Origin: Phoronis australis
Taxonomy: Eukaryota > Phoronida > Phoronidae
DNA length: 23,913 nt
Assembly: GCA_002633005.1 (NCBI GenBank)
Contig: NMRA01000660.1
Span: forward strand, 77,172 to 101,084
Reading direction: 5' to 3'
Shown here: positions 10,897-19,800 of the stretch, in pieces
How the letters are laid out: every line of letters starts with the position of its first letter
How positions within the stretch are numbered: the stretch's first letter is position 1
The notes under the pieces: model-generated
Databases searched by the model: none
Told to the model about the DNA's origin: nothing
The model's input: the letters and a program-made list of their open reading frames with translations, nothing else
Made by a program: the position numbers and the translations under genes

Positions 10897-13800
10897 AATT
10901 TATTTAACGAGGACACAGTTCAATATACACAGTATACATGTATGTGTAGCAAAGTGCTAATAAATCATGATCCTCAAACATTTCAAAGTCATATCATTTA
11001 TGGTCCAATGTTTCCACCCGGCTTCCCATAATGGACAGCCAGTGTATTCAAAGGGACTTTTAATGGGGTTTAAATGTTCAGCCTTAACGATGATGTGAGA
11101 AACGTCTTGACAGCTGTGGATAAAGAGAAGGCCTGCTCTTTGGAAACGAGGAGGATGAGATTTAAAATCTTGTTCAGACATGGGCCATATTAAAAAATTT
11201 CTGAACTATCGGCAAGCACGGTATTGTTTGTAAATATAACTGTATTCATCTGTAGTTTGCCATTAAGAACTGAATTCAGGCTGCGATCTTTTCACTTGTG
11301 ACTTACATTTAAACCTGAGGATACCCACCGTGTTATCACTTTTGTCTCTTGTTGAAAACATTCCTTTTCAAAGAACTGCGGCTGGTTCCATGATGATGTA
11401 TGAGTTAAAAAATTACTCGAAGTTCAACTCTGGGAGAAGACATTTTTCGAGTACTAACGACTTGTTGGCTATGGCAGCGATCACCGGGTTATTAGATAAG
11501 CTGGTAACGGACACACAAAACAAGCAACAACTGACGTGGAACTGGGGCACGCCCCTATATTCTTAGAAGAACGCAGTGATTTGAATCAGGTTTAAAGGAA
11601 ATTGGGTTGTATTTAGCAAAAACGTTCACCGTTAGATAAAACGTAACATCTTGTTACACTTTTAGGAGAGGTCTAGCAACTTAAAATGTAAAAAATCGTT
11701 ATACATGTATCGTACTGCTATCAGTGCATAAATAGAAATCGTACTCGATGTCTGAACGTCGGTAGACTCGTCTTAGTGATTTGAAAGAGCCGTCCCGTGC
11801 CCGATAGTTGATACAATCTTAAGTTTTCAATCACAACGTAAAGGGAAATTATCACAGTATCTATCTCATACAGTATTTTCCATTCAAAGGCCTTACATGT
11901 TTGCCTACAACCATAACACACCAGAAACAATGCAATTTGGCAGTAAGGTTTAATATCATGACAAGTTGGCGAAACAAATTAAGAGCAGGAGTTATGAATA
12001 AATTACGTATAAATTTTTGTAACAACGTCTTCTGAATCTACATCCTTATGGGTGTCCGACGTTGTTCTTACGTTATCAATAAGTATTTAACTCACTGTGA
12101 CAACAGTCTAGAAATTTTATCCAAAATAAACGGGTTCAACATTAGTTGTACAACTAAGTGAAGAACAAATATTATAATATTCTGCCCATTAAAGAGTGCT
12201 ACTAATGAGCACATTGGGAATAAGTACCAGGCAAAGCAGTCCAGCAGACTGTTGTCGCCGGCGGTCCAAAGCCAACCGATGTTTTTGCCGCTACCTGTAC
12301 CTTGTACGGCGTCCCGGGTATCAGGTTTGGGACTTCAAATTTCAAGATACTTGGTTCCATGGTCGTAGACAACAACCTTTCATTTCCGATATTCCATGAT
12401 ATCTAAATAAACAATCAATAGATATATCTATTATTTGGAAAATTATGCCTGTTTTTATTTTAGAATACCGTGAATTTCAGATCAATTGCGATAAATATAG
12501 TTTGGTTGACAACTAATTATCAGCGTGGTGACAGTGGTTTGCATGGACACCTCAAAAACAAGTATTAAAACACAGAACATAGAATCTCAGCAAACTGGGA
12601 CGTGCCCTGTCGCACTCGATGATACGAGTTTCTTCTCCGTTATTTCGTTTTCTTTTGCAGGGTCTATTCTCTTCCTACTTTTCTTGGAGTAGTTCGGAAC
12701 AAGCGGACCTGTCCCCCAGATCTTGACTACAACCTCGGGTGTTGTTTCGTGGGGACGTGGTTGCAACTAAGATAAATACCCGAAAGGCTCTTCCTGAACT
12801 CCAAATAAGGCAAAATTGAGTGGAGCTAAAGCGTGAATGCAATTGACTTACAGAGCCTCAGCTCTATGGGTCAGTTTGTGTCCGCAGATTTTTCTTCTAG
12901 TGTTTGGGAAATCAGCTCTACTTTTGCTTATGTTTAACCACTATAGTAGTGTAAAGAACTACACGTTTTCTTTATTTCTAGGACTCTGAAGAAACTGTCA
13001 TTTTTTTCTATAATTTCCTTACAATTAAAGCATAGGTTTCTAAGTTATCACAAGCTTTTGTGGAAGTTTTCGAAAATAAATCTTTATTAACCTTCAAATA
13101 TAGTCTCATTTTCTCATTACCCCCAGATTACACGGCCATGGTATTTCAATGAGATGTTTAACAAAGCCAGCACATACGAACAAAGCAAAACAACTAGAAC
13201 AATGTAACTAGAAAGATTATTGTCACGGCGTGACAATAATGGACTCTGCGCGTGCGTATTAAAGGAAATGTTATGGGAAGTTACTGACAGCAACCCATTT
13301 ACCAATATGAAAAGGAATTCTTTAAAATTGTAGGAGTAATTACATGTTAATATTTCGATGACCTTTCCACTAACTGCCCTCTTCCGGTGCATTATGAACC
13401 CCGATGAGGGAATATTTGTAAAGCCAATTTAAAGTGCGGTTAATGCTAAGAATCACAGATGTTTTACTTTAAGCACTTAAGAATACAACATGAATGAATT
13501 GGTCAAACTTTCAGAAGAAAAATACACCTAATGACCCCATGGATGCACCAAATGACCCAGAAATATAGAATTCAAACTCAATCGCATTTAGTAAACAGAT
13601 ATGTAATTTTGAAGTCTCTAGCTCAAGATTTTAGTTTTGCACTCAATGACCTTTGACCTATTTTTTCTGATTGGTTAGGCCTATTGCGGAGTTAAGAAGG
13701 TTGTTTAATTGGCATGTTGACTTACATTAGTGTGCTGAAATTGAAAAGAATTCCTTGAAAAACGCAAGAGATATATCATTTTGAACGTTAGATGACCTTT

Positions 13801-16800
13801 GCACTAATTGACTCTATCTGGTGCATTATAAGCATCTTTAGGAGAATTATTGCAAAGCCCATGAAAAATGTGTGTAAAACTGAGAATCACAGTTATCTAA
13901 CGGTTGACACATCAGTATAATTGGAAAATGAAAAGATCAAATTTTCAGAAGAAAAATGCACCTAATGACCCCATGTTTGCACTAAATGACTTGAAATTTT
14001 GGATTCCAAATTGAATTACCTGTGCCAATCAGACCTGTGAATTTGAAGTGTCTGGCTCAAAATCTTAATTTGCACCTAATGACCCTTGACCTGTTTAACC
14101 TGATTGGATGATCCGATTACTTAGAAGGGTGATTTTTTAAATTGCCTTATTGACTTATACCTGTGTACATAATTTGAAAAGGAAATCTTTTAAAATAAAG
14201 GAGGAGTAGCATTTTGAAATTTACATGACCTTTGCACCAAATGACCTCTTCCGGTGCATTATGGAATATGATTATATAACGAATCAAAATTTATCTACTG
14301 TCAAAACTTATGTGCTGAATTTAAAGACTGTACCTGCACCCAATTTGGAGTTATTAAGCCTCAAATTTGGTCGGAACAAGACTAAGAAGAATAAGAAGAA
14401 TAAGAAGAATGAGAGTAAGAATAAGAATAAAACTGAAGGAACAACAGTACTCTGCGCTTACACGCGCAGAGTAATTATTCGGTGAAAATAAATGATCAAA
14501 CTGTGAAGTCACATGATCGCAGTTTGCCTCTAGACAAACTATTAGTCCCAAACAGAAATAGCAGACAAAATTATGAGCGGGAAAGATGGCACCGTGTAAA
14601 ATGGAACAGAGAAAGGACACTCATGTCATGTAAGTATAATTAAAAATACCAAACATATTGGTAAACGAGTTTCAGTTCAAACGTTTACTTACTACTTGAA
14701 TTTTCATTGCCTGGGAATCAGTACTAATATAATTATGCTTTTCAAGTTGATTTTTTTGCCCTTTTTGCGAATGAGCTGAATGAAACACATTTTTCATCAG
14801 CATTGCTAAACTCGCTGCATTGCATGTCTAAACTTACTAACTTTATATTGTGTTAAGAATCCGTTTTTTCGACTTGGTTCAACCCAGTACACAGTTATTG
14901 TGTGTTCGTTTCTTTCCTTGCAACCAATGCTGTCTGGCTTGTCGGGAACTGAAAATGGTATAAGGCTCTTAAACTTGGCGTTAATCATCATGACAAAACC
15001 TAATATAGAGACGACTCATGTTCATTTTATAAAACGATTTCCCGCAGTAGTATGGTTGACACCAAACAACGAAAGAAAAGACGATGAGATGTTGTGTATG
15101 AAGGCATAGGCCTAAATAGGTTTTAATAGCACTAGAATCACCTCACCTCCTTGCACAGTTTCATACACGGAGCTGCTCCAGGAACCCCATTCAGTGGTCT
15201 TCGCCCTTATCTAGAAGATGTATAATACGAAATATGAAATTAAGACCTGTCCCTAGTATCTTCGGGCAATCGTAAAATACGCTCCGTAGAAACGTCATAT
15301 TTCATTTCTAATTTATCAAGTGTTGATGCTATATTTATAGCTGACGTCCTTGATGTAGATCTCCATTTAGTAATAATAGAACTTGAAGGAACACACATTG
15401 AACACAAGGCCACTGCAGTGTTACATGTAAATCTAAAGTTTTGAATTCTCATGTGAGTCATGTAAACAAAACAAGCATGTTTAGGATAAGTGACAATTTT
15501 TGATTCCAAATTGTTACTCGCTCCGATGTCATTCCAGTTATCTTCCGCACAAGTAACTCAGACACGCTGTAGAAAACATGAAGATTGTTCGTCTTACGTC
15601 AAATTCCAACCGTACGGATTGATTCCCAAATATTGAAACACTGTGGAAGAATAAACCAACGAAGACGTATTTTCTCCTCTTTTTTGCTACTTCTCTCATA
15701 GTTGACATGATTTTGCCCGATGAGTAGTCAATAAGTACAATAAAAAACAATCTCACCTTAAAATCATACGTATTATTAATGTTTAGACTGCGAAGCGTCA
15801 AAGAAGAACAGTCCATACACGTCTTCACGTTGGTGTCTGCGGAGACGTTGAGATTCCGATGTTTTAGCTGATATTCGCGTATGATGCCGTTAGGGGGACA
15901 CGGTGGACTCCAGCTAATGATGGCAAACGTTGGATTTACTGCCACTACACTGAGGTTTCTTGGTGCCGGTGGAGCTGCAAGAGACGTAAAATGGAAACAC
16001 GATTTCTTATTTGATTGTCAAGCTAGTTATTATACATATTAGGCGATTAGAAAACCAACCGTATAAAAGTTTAATTTGTTCTTAGAACCATTTGGCTCAA
16101 TGGTTACGATAATACGACGTATGTTGTTTAATTGTGTGCAGGCGATACTCTACATTCATGCCTTTCTAGGTTATAGAAACGCCCAACTTCCCTAAGAGAG
16201 TGATATGCAGAAAACTGGTACTTATCGGGGTACAACTGCTCCTTGATTTTCAAGCAGTCAGCAGCTTCAGTACCATCTATGATAACATCAACTTTGACCC
16301 AAATGCCACGGAAATTTCCTTGTGCAGAAATAAAATGAAGCCCATCCACAGCTACCTGGACACACAGATGACTTGGGGATTTGCAAATACTTTAATAGTT
16401 AGCAACCGATTTTGAATTATTTACATTGCACTACTGATTTTGATATAAAAGCTTCAAGTCACTGGTTTTGGTAATTGATTCATGCAAATATACCACATTA
16501 ATTGTACCTGATTTAATGTTGAAGTTCTGCTTCCATGTTTGTGAACATGAGTTTCCCTGGTTAAAAATGTCATCGGCATGAGTTTTGCCCTGTTTACTAT
16601 TCCAAAATACCTGGGTATCATGGCAACAATACATATTCCAGTTTCTAGAGTCGGTCACAAACTTTGTTTGAGCATGTCTGGTTGCTTTTACTTTAATTTC
16701 CACCATATCTAAAGTTGGTGATCTTTTCCTTCCACACTGCCTGGTCACCATGGTACAAAACCCAATTCAGCTTGTCATTACATTGAATTTTCAACAAAAA

Positions 16801-19800
16801 CTCACTTCAAGAACCCTGGGCATAGTGACCACGCTCTAACGTGATATTGGCCACAAACCTGAAAGTCTTGGCTCTGGCTCACAATGAACCTGAATAAAGT
16901 AGCAGCCACCTAAGATTCAAGGGAAGATTGATATACCGGTTTGAGTATGTTTGCCGGTTTATAATATGACGCTAACATCAAACCCAAAATTGCTATATTA
17001 GCTCGACCAAGCACAGATTGTCTGAGCCCAGCAACGACAGGAAACTGTAAGTTTAAGCATTACCACTTTCGTTAGTAACATTACGCGCCCAAGTACTCCA
17101 AGGTCCAGCCAGCTCTCCATTTGCAGCACGCACTCTGAAGCTGTAGGTCACGTGGGGATGGAGGCGGTCAAACGTCTTTGAAAGTCCATTGCTTGAGTCG
17201 TTGAGAAACTCTTTAGAAAGACAAGGTGACGCTTGCCTTTTTAGTTGGTAGTCAAAGTTTGCAGCAAGCCCATTGCTTGATAAGCAGGGTAGACTTTGCC
17301 AGCTGAACCCCAAGGTGTTAGTGGAACGTTTTGAAATCCTAACTTTTGTGGGTGGTTCAGATGGTACTGAAATAAAAATATATTATTAGTTTAAATTGTG
17401 TCGCCGTTGAAAATTAAGTTTCACAGTCCCATCGACAAGTATAAAATACTTCTTTACAGACAAGTCATTGAGTAACATATTTCACAACTTATTGTCACCA
17501 TATCTGAAGTTACAGAAAACAAATGAATTGTTGTCATTTTTTAACGCTCGTGTGGTTTAAAAAGACTGGACGATTATAATAGAAGTTACTAAAAATATAC
17601 CACAATAATAGAAAAGTATATTTCCACCTCAACAATTTTTACTAACGGTATGAAAGGGTGTCCATGGTGATTGTTTCCTCCTTTCCATCCAAGGTACCGG
17701 TACTCGCTCGTACACTTATTTCGTAACGTGAGTACGGACGTAGGTTGTCCAATGAAGTTGTTAGTTCAGTAGTGGTGGCCGTCTTGGTGTCCTCTGATGG
17801 TTGGTCCTCAGTACCGCACGCTAACGCTTTGATGAGCTTGTACTGGATTATGTAGCTTTTCACAGGACACCCGTTGTTAACTGGTGCTGCCCATGTTAGG
17901 TTGATTGTAGCATGCGTGATTGATGAGCTTACCAAACTCTCTACTTTGTGGGCTTCTAAAGAAAAAAGAATCCTATATAAATAAATAGAAATCTTAAATG
18001 GGCGTGGACGCGTGTATGGCAAATATTTCTAAGTCTGGTCGTAGGAACTTTGAAAGGCAACCTGATTAAAAAGATTTTGCCAGTCATAAACACATAATGT
18101 ATGGATTATTATACGACATCTTTTACATACTCCCCGTTGTACTAAATCATTTGTTGAAGATTCAGTTCGAAATGCCCTACCTCATATCATTAATAACCTT
18201 CCTGAAAGTGTCTACCAAAAACTTTTCACCCATTCGTTATCCTCTGTTATAAATTATTTTAAGAATGTTTGTTTTGAAAATTATGAACTTGAGTGCACTA
18301 TTCCCAACTGCTTTGTATGTAACTATTTTCGATAATCTCTCCCAGTCTTTACACAAGTAGTTTTAAAGTACATCATCACCTAATTTTTATAGTTCTGCTT
18401 ATCTGTAACGCTGTATTTTTTCTTTCTTATTCTCTGGTGGCTCCGTGGTCAGCGGACCTNTTGCTTGATAAGCAGGGTAGACTTTGCCAGCTGAACCCCA
18501 AGGTGTTAGTGGAACGTTTTGAAATCCTAACACTTGTGGGTGGTTTAGATGGTACTGAAATGAAAATATATTATTAGTTTAGATTGTGTCGCCGTTGAAA
18601 ATAAAGTTTCACAGTCCCATCGACAAGTATAAAATACTTCTTTACAGACAAGTCATTGAGTAACACATTTCACAACTTGTCACCATATCTGAAGTTACAG
18701 AAAACAAATGAATTGTTGTCATTTTTTAACGGTCGTGTGGTTTAAAAAGACTGGACGATTATTATAGAAGTTACTAAAAATATACCACAATAATAGAAAA
18801 GTATATTTCCACCTCAACAATTTTTACTAACGGTATGAAAGGGTGTCCATGATGATTGTTTCCTCCTCTCCATCCAAGGTACCGGTTCTCGCTCGTACAC
18901 TAATTTCGTAACGTGAGTACGGACGTAGGTTGTCCAATGAAGTTGTTAGTTCAGTAGTGGTGGCCGTCTTGGTGTCCTCTGATGGTTGGTCCTCAGTACC
19001 ACACGCTAACGCTTTGATGAGCTTGTACTGGATTATGTAGCTTTTCACAGGACACCCGTTGTTAACTGGTGCTGCCCATGTTAGGCTGATTGTATCATGC
19101 GTGATTGATGAGCTCACCAAAGTCTCTACTTTGTTGGCTTCTAAAGAAAAAAGAATCCTATCTAAATAAATAGAAATCTTAAATGGGCGTGGACGCGTGT
19201 ATCGCAAATATTTCTAAGTCTGGTCGTAGGAACTTTGAAAGGCAACCTGATTAAAATGATTTTGCCAGTTATAAACACATAACGTATGGATTAATCTTAT
19301 ATTCCAATTAAGTTGAATTCAGTTTGCAATTCAGAAAGTCAAAACCATGGTTTTCAAAAACATGACCTTGCTGCAAAGTTTAATACTAAATATACAACTT
19401 TGCACCGCTGTCGATAAAAAATTCGCCAAATATTATGCGATACAAAATTGTTGTCATTAAACTATAAACTAAACTCTTTTTTGAGTAAACTAAATTGTTT
19501 ACCGGTGTTAGAAAAATAGGTGTTCTAGCGTAATTCTGTTGCTCAAGTTGTGCAGCGATCTCATGTATAGGCTATTGGCGCCATGAAATGTTGCGTCACC
19601 TATTGGCTAGTTTCTTTTTTCGCCGATTCTTCAATTAAATGTTTTTCTTCCACGAGGTTGCGAGCATCTCACAACAAAAACTAAGAAGTGATTTCATTTC
19701 GTTACAAGTTTTGAATATTTTAATTCCAGAAAAACGATTTTCAAAACAAATGTTGATGCTACAAAGCTGCCATCATTATCCGAGAGATGTCGCAAGCAGT

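Larger units (their letters stand above)
13300..14272 (+). repeat. Tandem array, ~433-bp unit, about 2.3 copies
   Basis: The marker text TGACCTTT-C-A-C/T with the following C/TGGTGCATTAT occurs at 13359, 13793 and 14226, spacings of 434 and 433 bases. Other shared blocks, TTTCAGAAGAAAAAT and ACCTAATGACCCCATG, recur at the same spacing. Units are diverged by point changes and small indels, so the array is not new. A short word, GCACYAAATGACC, also recurs within each unit. Confidence 0.85.
13235..14479. mobile_element. Candidate non-autonomous element with inverted ends and internal tandem units
   Basis: Left end AATAATGGACTCTGCGCGTG (13235-13254) is matched by the reverse complement of the right end, AATAATTACTCTGCGCGTG (14479-14461), differing at about two positions. 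Between them lie three ~433-bp units and an AAGAAT tract, with no transposase frame. Hairpins sit next to both ends (13216-13240 and 14449-14472). A DNA-transposon-like or foldback element fits; family unknown. The exact ends and any target duplication are not settled. Confidence 0.5.
18461..19293. repeat. ~835-bp repeat, copy 2 (starts at N)
   Basis: Begins at the base after N in mid-exon and ends where the two copies part after ATGGATTA. The start at N means the true extent of the repeat is unknown and could include the whole upstream FN3 exon. Confidence 0.92.

Noticed and set aside
14354-14620. 88-codon minus-strand frame with a Leu/Ile-rich run resembling a membrane segment
   Set aside because: The hydrophobic run is the translation of the AAGAAT simple repeat.
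14838-14948. Longer FN3 exon ending at the strong-looking GTAAGT donor
   Set aside because: It would end in phase 1, while the only matching second half (12402-12228) starts in phase 0; the GTTAGT donor four bases earlier fits.
15240-15509. Extra RTK exon between the two halves of an FN3 domain
   Set aside because: The FN3 halves join directly in phase 0 with correct domain sense; the frame here has no FN3 wording.
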